Shown here piece by piece: positions 19,670-30,370 of a stretch of 64,000 nt of DNA. The stretch lies in NCBI RefSeq assembly GCF_022601735.1, contig NZ_JAKUMM010000008.1, forward strand, positions 205,013 through 269,012, in the 5' to 3' direction. Below the pieces are notes generated by a model, which saw nothing but the letters and a program-made list of their open reading frames with translations, was not told the DNA's origin and did no database searches. Position numbers and translations under genes: made by a program. This stretch comes from Atopomonas sediminilitoris. Lineage in GTDB: Bacteria > Pseudomonadota > Gammaproteobacteria > Pseudomonadales > Pseudomonadaceae. The stretch's first letter is position 1; each line of letters opens with the position of its first letter.

Positions 19670-20231
19670 TTAGCGCCTCCTTCAAGCTGTGGCGCCACGC
19701 GACTTACGGTCAGGGCAAAGCTGTTTTTCTGATCAATTTCGCCTGCGGTTAATGCTTTAACGCCGGTCAGAACCGGTCCTTCCAGCCACTCGGACGCATC
19801 CAGCTGACGCATCAGCTTTGACACACGGTTATTCGACTCAGCAATCCCTTCTAGAGAAATCAGGTTTTCTTTCGTAGAGACCTTGGTAAAGAAAACACCA
19901 TCCGGCAACGAACGCACAAGCTCATCCAGCCCGCGCACAATTACAGGGCGATTACCTTGCAAGTCAGAAATAATTTTCATCCGCTCCAACAGCTGTTTTT
20001 TTCGCTCTTGCAGCTGCTTGATTTCTGCGATCCGCGTATCCAGCACGGCAATTTCTTTCTTAATGTAATCACCACGCGCTGTCTGATACTCAATTTCAGA
20101 GGTCAAGTATTGACCCGCCACAAATACCAATCCAGCCGCCGCAATAAAGACACCCAACAAAGAAGCAACAAACCGCTGCTTACGCTCTTCGCGTAATTTT
20201 TCGCGCCAAGGTAATAAGTTAATTCTTGCCA

Positions 20232-20232
<1 letters not shown>
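19666..20232 (-). CDS. pilN: type IV pilus assembly protein PilN
   Basis: 188 residues. It begins with the conserved MARINLLPWRE motif that binds the PilM cleft, followed by a single transmembrane helix (about 24-43), a coiled coil and a periplasmic domain. Its ATG overlaps the pilM stop (TAATG), so the two interacting proteins are made in coupled fashion. Confidence 0.95.
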
Positions 20233-21477
<1,245 letters not shown>

Positions 21478-23913
21478 ATGCGCTTGATCAAATTTCTTTG
21501 GTGGTCGTTACTCGCCTTGCTCTGCGCGCCCATCATGGCACTCAGCGGCGCGTATCTGTATCTCAACCCCACCTTGCCTGACGTCGATACCCTGAAGTCA
21601 GTGCAATTGCAAATCCCTCTGCGCGTTTACAGCCAGGATGAACGCCTAATCGCCGAATTTGGCGAAATGCGCCGCAACCCGATCACCTACCAGCAAATCC
21701 CGCAAGACTTTATCAACGCCTTGCTGGCCGCCGAAGATGATAATTTTCAGCACCATTATGGCGTTGATGTGAAGAGCCTGATGCGCGCTGCCGCTCAATT
21801 ATTGCAAAGCGGACGCATCCAAAGTGGTGGTAGTACCATCACCATGCAGGTGGCTAAAAACTTCTTTCTCTCCAGCGAGCGCAGCTTTTCGCGCAAACTC
21901 AACGAAATTCTGCTGGCCTTACAAATCGAGCGCCAACTCACCAAGGCCGAAATTCTTGAGCTCTACGTCAACAAAATCTATTTAGGCAATCGCTCCTACG
22001 GCATCGAAGCGGCTGCCAATGTTTATTACGGCAAAAGTATTCAAGAGCTGAGCCTAGCTCAATTGGCCATGATTGCCGGCCTACCTAAAGCACCATCGCG
22101 TTTTAACCCACTGGTTAATCCCGCACGCGCCAAAGAGCGCCGCGACTGGATTCTGGGACGCATGCACAAGTTGGGCAGCATCGACACTGCCAGCTTAGAA
22201 GCAGCCCTCGCCGCCCCCGTTGACGCCGAATACCACGTTCCTAAGCCCGAGGTGAACGCGCCCTATATTGCTGAGATGGCGCGCGCTGAAATGGTCGGCC
22301 TGTACGGCAGCGCCGCTTACACCGACGGTTTTAATGTGTACGTAACGATCAACAGTAGCCGCCAGCAACTGGCTAACCATGCACTGCGCAGCGGCCTGAT
22401 TGAGTACGACCGCCGCCACGGCTACCGCGGCCCCGAAGCGCGCCTTGGCGACAAGACCGAGACCGAGCGCCATCAGCGACTGGCACAATTAAACTCCATG
22501 AACGGCATGGAGCCTGCTCTTGTGACCAGCGTCGAAGCGAGCGGCATCATGGCGCGCTTACGCAATGGCAACGAGCACGTGATTAGCTGGGACAGCATGA
22601 AATGGGCACGCCCGTTTATTAACAGCCGCAGCATGGGCGCGCGCCCACAAAAACCCGCCGACGTGGTCAGCGTCGGCGACATCATCCGCATCGAAAAAAC
22701 ACTCAAAGACGAGCAAGAGATCTGGGAGTTCGCCCAAGTCCCGAAAGCGCAAAGCGCGCTGGTTTCACTGAATCCACACACTGGCGCTATCGAAGCCTTA
22801 GTCGGCGGTTTTTCCTTCGAGCAGAGCAATTACAACCGCGCCGCACAAGCTAAACGCCAGCCCGGCTCCAGCTTCAAGCCGTTCATCTACGCCGCCGCAA
22901 TCGATAAAGGTTATTCACCGGCCAGCCTAGTGAACGATGCCCCAATCGTCTTTGTGGATGAGCACATCGACAAAGTGTGGCGCCCGAAAAATGACAACAA
23001 CACCTTCCTAGGCCCCATCACCCTCCGTGAGGCTCTGTACCGTTCGCGCAATTTGGTCTCGATTCGCCTGCTGCAAGACATCGGCATCGACTACGCCCTC
23101 AAGTACGCGCAGCTGTTTGGCTTTGATCCCGACGATCTGCCCCGCAACTATTCGCTGGCCCTCGGCACTGCAAGCTTAACGCCGATGCAAATCGCCACCG
23201 GCTGGAGTGTGTTCGCCAACGGCGGCTTTCAGATCAAGCCCTACTTACTTGAGCGCATTACCGATCGCGACGGCAAAGAATTGCTGCGCGTAGAAACCCC
23301 GACCAAACAAGCAGTCGCGCTGGATGAAGAAGAAACTGGCGAAGCCATGAACCTTGGCCAATTAGCCGCCGAAGTAGCCGCCAATGAAGCCGCTGTCGAG
23401 AACTTGCACATGCAGCGCGTCATCGATGAGCGCACCGCCTACCTAATGACCAGCATGCTGCAAGACGTGATTCGCCGGGGCACCGGCCGTCGCGCACTCG
23501 CTTTGGGCCGTAGCGATCTTGCCGGCAAAACAGGCACCACCAATGAAAGCAAAGATGCCTGGTTCTCTGGCTATAACGCCGACTTGGTCACCACGGTATG
23601 GGTCGGTTTCGATCAACCGGAAAGCCTAGGCCGTAACGAGTACGGTGGCACCGCCGCGCTACCTATCTGGATGAGCTACATGGGCGGCGCGCTGCAGGAC
23701 ATGCCTGCCCACCTGCCGGCCGAACCGTCCGGCATGGTCAGCCTGCGGGTTGACCCCAATACCGGCCGCGCCGCAGCGCCGGGCACGCCCGACGCCTACT
23801 TTGAAGTGTTCAAAGCCGAGCAAACGCCACCGGCCGCCGAAACCAATCCCTACTATCCGCAAGACAGCGTCAGCGGGCAGCCAGCCACGAGTGCGCCCAT
23901 CGACCTGTTCTGA
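21478..23913 (+). CDS. ponA: penicillin-binding protein 1A (bifunctional peptidoglycan synthase)
   Basis: About 811 residues. A short cytoplasmic start (MRLIKFLWW) leads into a transmembrane helix (about 8-28). The GT51 glycosyltransferase domain (about 55-230) carries the catalytic Glu in EDDNFQHHYG and the QGGSTI-type motif GGSTITMQ. An OB-like insert precedes the transpeptidase domain, with SxxK in GSSFKPF, SRN, and KTGTT. The enzyme polymerises and cross-links peptidoglycan at the inner membrane. I start at 21478 because MRLIKFLWW matches Pseudomonas PonA; the frame extends upstream to 21409 without family support, and the SD is weak. Confidence 0.94.
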   Translation: MRLIKFLWWSLLALLCAPIMALSGAYLYLNPTLPDVDTLKSVQLQIPLRVYSQDERLIAEFGEMRRNPITYQQIPQDFINALLAAEDDNFQHHYGVDVKSLMRAAAQLLQSGRIQSGGSTITMQVAKNFFLSSERSFSRKLNEILLALQIERQLTKAEILELYVNKIYLGNRSYGIEAAANVYYGKSIQELSLAQLAMIAGLPKAPSRFNPLVNPARAKERRDWILGRMHKLGSIDTASLEAALAAPVDAEYHVPKPEVNAPYIAEMARAEMVGLYGSAAYTDGFNVYVTINSSRQQLANHALRSGLIEYDRRHGYRGPEARLGDKTETERHQRLAQLNSMNGMEPALVTSVEASGIMARLRNGNEHVISWDSMKWARPFINSRSMGARPQKPADVVSVGDIIRIEKTLKDEQEIWEFAQVPKAQSALVSLNPHTGAIEALVGGFSFEQSNYNRAAQAKRQPGSSFKPFIYAAAIDKGYSPASLVNDAPIVFVDEHIDKVWRPKNDNNTFLGPITLREALYRSRNLVSIRLLQDIGIDYALKYAQLFGFDPDDLPRNYSLALGTASLTPMQIATGWSVFANGGFQIKPYLLERITDRDGKELLRVETPTKQAVALDEEETGEAMNLGQLAAEVAANEAAVENLHMQRVIDERTAYLMTSMLQDVIRRGTGRRALALGRSDLAGKTGTTNESKDAWFSGYNADLVTTVWVGFDQPESLGRNEYGGTAALPIWMSYMGGALQDMPAHLPAEPSGMVSLRVDPNTGRAAAPGTPDAYFEVFKAEQTPPAAETNPYYPQDSVSGQPATSAPIDLF

Positions 23914-23933
23914 GTGTAAAAGGCTAGCAACAG

Positions 23934-23970
23934 ACACTAAAAAGCCCCGCGTCGCGGGGCTTTTTAGTGT
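23934..23970. terminator. bidirectional terminator between ponA and maeB
   Basis: Perfect 17-bp stem with a 3-base loop (GTC). The arms carry five A and five T either side of GCCCCGC, so it stops both convergent transcripts. Confidence 0.92.
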
Positions 23971-23978
23971 TGCGCGGA

Positions 23979-25247
23979 TTAACCGTTAAACACGTCATCC
24001 ACACTGGTCAGCGGGTAGTGTGCAGGGTACGGCAAGCTTGCCACGCCGCTATCCACCGCCGCTTTAGCCACTGCCGCTGACACCACGCTAATCAGGCGCG
24101 GATCAAGAGGCTTCGGAATGATGTACTCAGGACCGTATTCCAGCGCATCAACACCGTAGGCGGCCATCACTTCCTGCGGCGCCGGCTCTTTAGCCAGATC
24201 ACGCAGTGCATACGCCGCTGCGATCTTCATCTCTTCGTTGATGCGGGTTGCACGAACGTCCAACGCACCACGGAAGATAAAGGGGAAGCCCAACACGTTG
24301 TTGACCTGGTTCGGGTAGTCCGAGCGGCCGGTCGCCATAATCAAATCCGAGCGAGTGGCGTGCGCCAACTCAGGCTTAATTTCTGGATCAGGGTTGGAGC
24401 AGGCAAACACGACAGGGTTCGGCGCCATCAACTTCAGGTCATCCGCGCTGAGCAGATCAGCACCCGACAAGCCTACGAACACGTCAGCGCCAGTCATGGC
24501 ATCAGCCAAGGTGCGGGCGTTGGTTTCATGGGCGAACATGGCTTTGTACTGGTTGAGATCATCGCGACCGGCATGAATCACGCCCTTGCGATCAAGCATG
24601 AAGATGTTTTCAATCTTCGCGCCCATGCTCACCAGCAGCTTCATGCAAGCGATTGCGGCAGCGCCAGCACCCAAGCAGACGATACGTGCTTCTTCGATCT
24701 TCTTGTTGGCAATTTCCAACGCGTTGAGCATGCCAGCCGCCGTCACGATAGCGGTGCCGTGCTGGTCATCGTGGAACACTGGAATGTCGCACTGCTCGAT
24801 CAAGGTGCGTTCAATTTCAAAGCACTCCGGTGCTTTGATGTCTTCGAGGTTGATACCACCGAAGGTGATCGAGATGCGCTTAACGGTATCGATAAAGGCC
24901 TGTGGGCTCTCAGAGGCCACTTCGATATCGAACACATCAACGCCGGCAAAACGCTTAAACAAAACGCCCTTGCCTTCCATCACCGGCTTGGATGCCAGCG
25001 GGCCAAGGTTACCCAAGCCCAAAATGGCGGTGCCGTCGGAAATCACCGCAACCAAGTTACCTTTGGCGGTGTACTTGTATGCGTCTTCTGGGTCCTTGGC
25101 GATTTCGCGCACAGGCTCGGCCACACCGGGGCTGTAGGCCAGGGTCAGGTCACGCGCCGTGGCGGTGGGCTTGCTGATTTCCACGCTGATTTTGCCCGGA
25201 CGGGGCAGCGCGTGGTACTCAAGAGCAGCTTTCTTCAGATCAGACAT
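23979..25247 (-). CDS. maeB: malic enzyme (short form)
   Basis: 422 residues. It oxidatively decarboxylates malate to pyruvate, making NAD(P)H. The N-terminal malic domain includes LAYSPGVAEPV and FHDDQHGTAIV; the NAD(P)-binding domain has VCLGAGAAAIACMKLL. It lacks the C-terminal phosphotransacetylase-like domain of the long E. coli MaeB, as is usual in Pseudomonas. The start MSDLKKAAL at 25247 fits the family and has GGAAC upstream; the frame runs nine codons further without support. Cofactor preference cannot be settled by eye. Confidence 0.93.
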   Translation of the reverse strand: MSDLKKAALEYHALPRPGKISVEISKPTATARDLTLAYSPGVAEPVREIAKDPEDAYKYTAKGNLVAVISDGTAILGLGNLGPLASKPVMEGKGVLFKRFAGVDVFDIEVASESPQAFIDTVKRISITFGGINLEDIKAPECFEIERTLIEQCDIPVFHDDQHGTAIVTAAGMLNALEIANKKIEEARIVCLGAGAAAIACMKLLVSMGAKIENIFMLDRKGVIHAGRDDLNQYKAMFAHETNARTLADAMTGADVFVGLSGADLLSADDLKLMAPNPVVFACSNPDPEIKPELAHATRSDLIMATGRSDYPNQVNNVLGFPFIFRGALDVRATRINEEMKIAAAYALRDLAKEPAPQEVMAAYGVDALEYGPEYIIPKPLDPRLISVVSAAVAKAAVDSGVASLPYPAHYPLTSVDDVFNG

Positions 25248-25374
25248 TTCTACAGTTCCGGTTGGTGGTAACAACGGGGAGGTCGTCGAGCATACGAAAA
25301 CTCCCCAGATCGCTCAAGAACAAAGCATGACGCAACGGTCAATTAGGCGTTTGGCCAACAGGCCAGCGTCACAC

Positions 25375-26817
25375 TCAACGTACAATCTTGATCACTTGGC
25401 CTGCCTTTACTTCACCACTGGGGTACAGGCCATTGAGCAGGCGCAACTGACTTTCGCCATCTTCATTAAATTTACTGGACCCCGCCAAGCTGCGGATCGT
25501 CTCGCCCGCTTTGACCGTGTGCAAACGAATGCGCAGCGGCTGGGCCAAGGCTTTTTCTTTGCTGGTTAGCGGGCGGAAGCTACGAATCACCTGCATAAAA
25601 CGATCATCCTGCGTTTCAATCGGGGCCCGCCCTTTGACCGCAGCAACAAACATATACGCGTGCTTACCGTGATACACCACCGCTAAGCGGCGCGCCTTGT
25701 CACCGGGAATCATCGCCGCATAGCCACTCAGGCCAGCTTGTTTGAGATTAAATTCTTCAACCAAAGATTGGCGACCAACCTTTTTGCGCAAGAATTCTTC
25801 CGGCGTTAGGCGCTCATCACGATCTTCCATCCCCATGATGATGAAGGCTTGGTCGTCCTGCGTGTGGCCGATCAGCTTATCTGGCTGATTGACGATGCCC
25901 CAGCCAGCAGGGTACTCCAGCGTGAAGTTAAGCTCTGCGTGATAAAAGCGCTGACCACGACGCACACCGGAGGCGGCGGAATCACCAAAGGGCACGCCAT
26001 TAAGCCGCTTTAAGAAGGCCTCTCGACCGACCTCGCCCGAACCGCCGCCCGGCACCTTACCAATCACCTCCTGCAAGCGGCGGTCATTGTCGGGATGGGT
26101 ATCAAACAAGCCGTGATAGCCCCCACTGGCCTCTTGGCCTTTAGCCGCCGCACGGGCCCGAGCAAAGTCCTCTTGGGCCTTTAACACCCGCACCACCTGA
26201 ATCATCGCCTGCGGGTCGTAGCCGGCACGGGCCAAATACTGCGCGCCTAGGCCGTCTGCCTCGAGTTCCATATCGCGGCCATAGCCACGCACCACCGCCG
26301 TGCCCAGCACGTTGGTTAAGTCGCCGGCGGCACCATAGCCAGTGCCGATCGCCACCACGTTGGCCAAAATACTCAGCGCGCTGGACTGGCCATGCTGACG
26401 CACGCTATGTCGCGCCGTGACGTGGCCGATTTCGTGGCCCAAGACTGCGGCCAGTTCGGCTTCGCTATTGAGGTAACTCATCAGCCCGCGATGGATATAG
26501 ATGTAGCCGCCGGGCAAGGCAAAGGCGTTGATCTCGGGGCTATCCACCACGGTGAATTGGTAATTCAAATTACTGCGATGACTGGCGCGCGCCATGCGCT
26601 GGCCGATACGCTCGACGTAATCGCGCAGGGCTTTGTCCTCAACCAGCGAGTACTGTTTGAGCACTTCTTGGTGATAACGCTGGCCGAGGCTGACTTCCTC
26701 TTGCTCGCTCATCATCACAAAGTCGGTTTGCCCCGTGGCCGGGTTCACCGCGCAACCGCTGAGCGCTAGCATCCCGCTCAGTAACACCAGCGCTAACCAT
26801 CCTTTACTGCCGCTCAT
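25375..26817 (-). CDS. M48-family metalloprotease lipoprotein with C-terminal LysM-like segment
   Basis: 480 residues. Lipobox LSGC gives a lipidated C22, so it is anchored in the envelope. The zinc motif HEIGH is at 128-132, with the third ligand Glu in MELEADGLGA, typical of M48B (YfgC/LoiP-like) quality-control proteases. Residues about 300-420 form a second, unnamed domain. The last ~50 residues (VKAGETIRSLAG...GEVKAGQVIKI) look like a LysM fold. Its ATG overlaps the thermonuclease stop (ATGA) and has GAGGGAG upstream, so the two are co-translated; the first 36 codons of the longer frame lie inside the nuclease gene and are rejected. Confidence 0.9.
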   Translation of the reverse strand: MSGSKGWLALVLLSGMLALSGCAVNPATGQTDFVMMSEQEEVSLGQRYHQEVLKQYSLVEDKALRDYVERIGQRMARASHRSNLNYQFTVVDSPEINAFALPGGYIYIHRGLMSYLNSEAELAAVLGHEIGHVTARHSVRQHGQSSALSILANVVAIGTGYGAAGDLTNVLGTAVVRGYGRDMELEADGLGAQYLARAGYDPQAMIQVVRVLKAQEDFARARAAAKGQEASGGYHGLFDTHPDNDRRLQEVIGKVPGGGSGEVGREAFLKRLNGVPFGDSAASGVRRGQRFYHAELNFTLEYPAGWGIVNQPDKLIGHTQDDQAFIIMGMEDRDERLTPEEFLRKKVGRQSLVEEFNLKQAGLSGYAAMIPGDKARRLAVVYHGKHAYMFVAAVKGRAPIETQDDRFMQVIRSFRPLTSKEKALAQPLRIRLHTVKAGETIRSLAGSSKFNEDGESQLRLLNGLYPSGEVKAGQVIKIVR

Positions 26818-27605
26818 CGCCACTCCCTCAACATGCTTGGATGCTGTAAGTCTACCAACCATCGCGCGCGCTGCGTGCTGCCCTGTTCGCGTGCACGGTC
26901 GCGCCACCAGCCTTTGATCAACCAACGGCCTTGTTGCAGTTGCGTATCGCTAGGCCACGCCTGCTTACTGTGGCGCCACGCAATGCGCGCGACCGCGCCA
27001 TGTTCCAACTCAAGCCAGATGCCACCACGGTTACGCTGCACCGCCACGATGCGAGCGGCCAACGGCTGAAAGCCGCTGCGCTGCACATGCGCGCTCAGCG
27101 TCGCGCGCCAGACACCGAACATGGCGCGCTGCGCGGCTTGTTCGGCACGCAACTGACAAGCCGCCAAGCGCGTATTCGGTGCAATCGCCACTTGCCAGGC
27201 GAGGCCTTGGGCAATCAATTGCGCTTCCCAGTTTTGTCCATCACGACCAAACGCGTGCGCTAGGGTACGGCCATAGTGATCGTGCGCATCATCACCCAGC
27301 TGCAGACCCACCTCAGAACCACTGCTGTGCACCAAGGCCTGCAGCGCACGCTTAGCTTGTTCGGCCAAGGGCTCGGCACTGCGCCCTTTACCTGCCAGCT
27401 CCGGCGCATTCACACCGATTAAACGCACACTGCGACCATCGGCGAGCTTTAAGGTGTCGCCATCGACCACCTTAGCCACACGTTGCCATTGCAGGTTCTG
27501 CCCCGCCGGACACTCTGCATGCGCCAAAAAACCAGGCAGAAAAAACACAGGCACAAAAAAAGCGCCGACCAGCAGCGCTTTTTTTGTGAGTTCGCGAATG
27601 TGCAT
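26814..27605 (-). CDS. secreted thermonuclease-like (SNase) protein
   Basis: 263 residues. Residues 1-30 are a signal peptide ending AHA, so the enzyme acts in the periplasm or outside. The SNase domain (about 40-155) shows VVDGDTLKL, VRLIGVNAPE and HDHYGRTLAHAF, which hold the calcium and catalytic Asp/Arg/Glu residues. A C-terminal region (about 160-260, Trp/Arg-rich) is OB-like and unassigned. The first 20 codons contain the intrinsic terminator of rpmE (see separate entry). The same rpmE-nuclease-M48 order is known from Pseudomonas. Confidence 0.88.
   Translation of the reverse strand: MHIRELTKKALLVGAFFVPVFFLPGFLAHAECPAGQNLQWQRVAKVVDGDTLKLADGRSVRLIGVNAPELAGKGRSAEPLAEQAKRALQALVHSSGSEVGLQLGDDAHDHYGRTLAHAFGRDGQNWEAQLIAQGLAWQVAIAPNTRLAACQLRAEQAAQRAMFGVWRATLSAHVQRSGFQPLAARIVAVQRNRGGIWLELEHGAVARIAWRHSKQAWPSDTQLQQGRWLIKGWWRDRAREQGSTQRARWLVDLQHPSMLREWR
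27552..27588 (-). terminator. rpmE: rpmE terminator inside the nuclease signal-peptide codons
   Basis: 14-bp perfect stem (arms CACAAAAAAAGCGC and its complement) with a 9-base loop and seven T in the 3' arm on the minus strand. It lies 41 bases past the rpmE stop and is wholly within codons about 7-18 of the downstream nuclease gene. Confidence 0.88.
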
Positions 27606-27628
27606 TAGCCGATTCGCGCCAGCAAGTC

Positions 27629-27844
27629 TTACTTCTTGCTGCTGATCGCGCCGAAACGCTGCTTGAAGCGATCGATACGGCCGCCAGCGTCAACGATCTT
27701 CTGCTTACCGGTGTAGAACGGGTGGCAAGCGGAGCACACGTCAAGGTGGATGCCAGCGCACAGAGTAGAGCGAGTCTGGATCACGTTACCGCAGCTGCAA
27801 GTGGCTTCGATAGCTTCGTACTTAGGATGGATATCGGCTTTCAT
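27629..27844 (-). CDS. rpmE: 50S ribosomal protein L31, zinc-binding type
   Basis: 71 residues. Cysteines C16, C18, C37 and C40 form the zinc site of the C+ form of L31, which bridges the large and small subunits. GAGGA precedes the ATG. A promoter and a small leader hairpin lie upstream and a terminator downstream, so it is mainly a single-gene transcript with possible read-through into the nuclease-protease pair. Confidence 0.97.
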   Translation of the reverse strand: MKADIHPKYEAIEATCSCGNVIQTRSTLCAGIHLDVCSACHPFYTGKQKIVDAGGRIDRFKQRFGAISSKK

Positions 27845-27909
27845 GGGGTGTCCTCAAGTAAGGATGTGCCGCCACCCATCCGACTTGAACGGGCACCGCA
27901 CGCATTTAA

Positions 27910-27926
27910 CACAAGCCACGCTTGTG
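27910..27926 (-). repeat. leader hairpin of rpmE
   Basis: Arms CACAAGC and GCTTGTG (7 bp, perfect) with a 3-base loop in the ~95-nt leader between the rpmE promoter and ATG. In E. coli L31 represses its own mRNA through the leader; a similar role here is inference. Confidence 0.45.
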
Positions 27927-27943
27927 CGGAAAAATAGGCCGGC

Positions 27944-27971
27944 ATCATACCAGAGTGCCCCGCGCGGGCAA
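27944..27971 (-). promoter_or_regulatory. candidate sigma-70 promoter of rpmE
   Basis: On the minus strand TTGCCC (27966-27971) and TATGAT (27944-27949) are 16 bases apart. The -10 matches five of six consensus bases. The start site would be near 27937, about 93 bases ahead of the rpmE ATG. Confidence 0.6.
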
Positions 27972-28024
27972 GACTTTTGCGCCTGCGTGCTATGCTCGCT
28001 CGCCTGTCATCTGAGAGCCGCTTC

Positions 28025-30232
28025 GTGCCTGTCATCTTGCAACTGGCGCTACCTTCGCCCCTGCGCCGCCTGTTCGACTATTTACCGCCACAAGGCTGCA
28101 ATCCTGCACAGTTAAAGCCTGGGGTACGTTTGCTAGTGCCGTTTGGCAAGCGTGAAATGGTCGGAGTACTGGTCAATCTTGCTGACAACAGCAGCGTTCC
28201 TGCGGACAAATTACGCCCAGCCATCGCACTACTGGAATCACAACCCCTGCTGCCGGACAGCGTTTGGCGTTTGGCTTTGTGGTGCGCGCAGTATTACCAA
28301 CACAGCCTAGGCGATACCTTGGCGTGGGCGCTGCCCAGCCTGCTACGCCAAGGCGAGCCAGCGCAAATGGCCGACCAATGGTTGTGGCAAGCCGCACCCA
28401 ATGCCCGTCTCGATGACCCTAGCCTCAGCCGCGCACCCAAGCAGCAGCAAGCGCTGCGCACGTTATTGCAGCACCCGCACGGCATTCAGCACGCCAGCTT
28501 GGCACGCTTTGATCTGCTAAAAGCCACGCTCGATAGCCTTCGCGCCAAGCAGCTGGTGCAGCTCACCCGTCAAGCGCATCAAGGGCGCACCCGCCCCAGC
28601 CAATGGCTGCACGCCCCCGAGTTACCACTGAATGAAGAACAAGCCAGCGCGCTGCAGCATTTGCGCGCCGGCCTTGGCCGCTTTCAGCCGTATTTACTCG
28701 CCGGCGTCACAGGCAGCGGCAAGACTGAGGTCTACCTGCAGCTGATCCGCCAAGTGCTGGAACAAGGCCAACAAGTGCTGGTGTTGATCCCTGAGATCAA
28801 TTTGGGGCCACAAACATTGCAGCGCTTCCAGCAGCGCTTTAATGCGCGCATCGCCATGCTGCACTCCAACCTCACCGACCGTGAGCGCCTCGATGCCTGG
28901 CTAAAAGCACGCGCCGGCGAGCTCGACATCATCCTCGGTACCCGTTCGGCGCTGTTTACCCCGCTGGCCAAGCCCGGCTTGATTGTGGTGGATGAGGAGC
29001 ACGACGCCTCGTATAAGCAGCAGGAAGGTCTGCGCTATCACGCCCGCGACCTTGCCGTGCTGCGCGCTCGCCTAGAAAACACGCCCGTGCTGCTCGGGTC
29101 AGCCACACCTTCGTTAGAAAGCCTGCACAACGCCCAACAAGGGCGCTACGCCTTGCTGCGCCTTACCCAGCGCGCCGGCAATGCCCAGCCGCCTAAATTG
29201 CTGCGTTTAGACATTAAAAGCCGGCCGCTGGACGCCGGTCTGTCGCAGCCTTTAGTCAGCAGCATTCGCGACACCCTCGCCCAAGGGCAGCAAGTGCTGG
29301 TGTTTCTTAATCGGCGCGGCTTTGCTCCCACCTTGCTGTGCCATCACTGCGGTTGGCAGGCCGAGTGTCACCGCTGCGACGCGCGCCTGACCCTGCACCA
29401 GCGCCACCGCCAGCTGCGCTGCCACCATTGCGACAGCCAGCGGCCGATTCCCGACGCCTGCCCCAAGTGCGGCGAGGCCGACTTACTGCCGATCGGCGTT
29501 GGCACCGAGCGCAGCGAAGAGCGGCTGCAGCGGTTATTCCCGGACACCCCGGTGCTGCGCATCGACCGCGACAGCACGCGCGGCAAACACAGCATGCAAG
29601 CGCTGTTTGAGCAAATTAACAGCGGCAAGCCGTGCATCTTGCTGGGCACGCAGATGCTTGCCAAAGGGCATCACTTCCCCGCAGTCACCTTGGTCGCGGT
29701 TTTGGAGGCTGATGGCGGGCTGTTCTCCGCCGACTTCCGCGCCGCCGAGCGCATGGCGCAGCAAATCATCCAAGTCGCCGGACGTGCCGGGCGCGCCCAG
29801 CGGCCGGGCAAGGTGATCATCCAAAGCCAGCTGGCCGACCATCCCCTGCTCGTCCAGCTGTGTGAAAGCGGTTACGCCGCCTTTGCCGAGCAAGCCTTGG
29901 CGGAACGCCGTCACGCAGGGTTACCGCCCTTTACTCAGATGGCCTTACTCCGCGCCGAAGCCAACCAAGCGGCCTTGGCCGAACAATTTTTGCAGCAAGC
30001 CTGCGATTTAGCCGAAGGCTTAAACCCGCAACACGCCGTCGAGCTACTCGGCCCCGTACCCGCCCCGATGGCCAAACGCGGCGGGCGCCATCGCGCGCAG
30101 TTATTGCTGCTCAGCGAGCAACGCGCCCCACTACACAACCTACTCGCACCGTGGCTGCAACAGCTAGAAAGCCTCCCACAAGGGCGCAAGGTGCGCTGGT
30201 CGCTGGATGTCGACCCCATCGACACGTACTAA
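28025..30232 (+). CDS. priA: primosomal helicase PriA
   Basis: 735 residues. It restarts stalled replication forks by binding fork structures and loading the primosome. The N-terminal 3'-end-binding region starts PVILQLALPSPLRRLFDYL. The helicase core has Walker A VTGSGKTEVY and the DEEH box. Eight cysteines (CHHCGWQAECHRC and CHHCDSQ...CPKCG) bind two zincs in the middle of the second helicase lobe. I start at the GTG at 28025, which has GAGAG upstream and matches PriA N-termini; an in-frame ATG at 27977 would sit in the rpmE promoter region. Confidence 0.95.
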   Translation: MPVILQLALPSPLRRLFDYLPPQGCNPAQLKPGVRLLVPFGKREMVGVLVNLADNSSVPADKLRPAIALLESQPLLPDSVWRLALWCAQYYQHSLGDTLAWALPSLLRQGEPAQMADQWLWQAAPNARLDDPSLSRAPKQQQALRTLLQHPHGIQHASLARFDLLKATLDSLRAKQLVQLTRQAHQGRTRPSQWLHAPELPLNEEQASALQHLRAGLGRFQPYLLAGVTGSGKTEVYLQLIRQVLEQGQQVLVLIPEINLGPQTLQRFQQRFNARIAMLHSNLTDRERLDAWLKARAGELDIILGTRSALFTPLAKPGLIVVDEEHDASYKQQEGLRYHARDLAVLRARLENTPVLLGSATPSLESLHNAQQGRYALLRLTQRAGNAQPPKLLRLDIKSRPLDAGLSQPLVSSIRDTLAQGQQVLVFLNRRGFAPTLLCHHCGWQAECHRCDARLTLHQRHRQLRCHHCDSQRPIPDACPKCGEADLLPIGVGTERSEERLQRLFPDTPVLRIDRDSTRGKHSMQALFEQINSGKPCILLGTQMLAKGHHFPAVTLVAVLEADGGLFSADFRAAERMAQQIIQVAGRAGRAQRPGKVIIQSQLADHPLLVQLCESGYAAFAEQALAERRHAGLPPFTQMALLRAEANQAALAEQFLQQACDLAEGLNPQHAVELLGPVPAPMAKRGGRHRAQLLLLSEQRAPLHNLLAPWLQQLESLPQGRKVRWSLDVDPIDTY

Positions 30233-30311
30233 AACTCAACGCACAGGCATCCATCTACAGGCGCTCAGCGACGCGCTTAGACCGACAAGCGATGACCGTG
30301 ACTTAATCTAT

Positions 30312-30327
30312 ATCAATTTTTTTTGAT
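30312..30327 (+). promoter_or_regulatory. candidate operator (ATCAA-N6-TTGAT) ahead of the ArsR-methyltransferase gene
   Basis: A perfect 5-bp inverted repeat with six T between the arms, 43 bases upstream of the regulator's ATG in the gap 30233-30370. Its size and place suit an ArsR-family dimer controlling its own operon (regulator-metK-ahcY-metF). The rest of this gap shows no riboswitch-like fold that I recognise. Confidence 0.45.
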
Positions 30328-30370
30328 GCTTTTCTTGCGAGCAGTGCACAGGCACTCTAAACTGCGGCGC

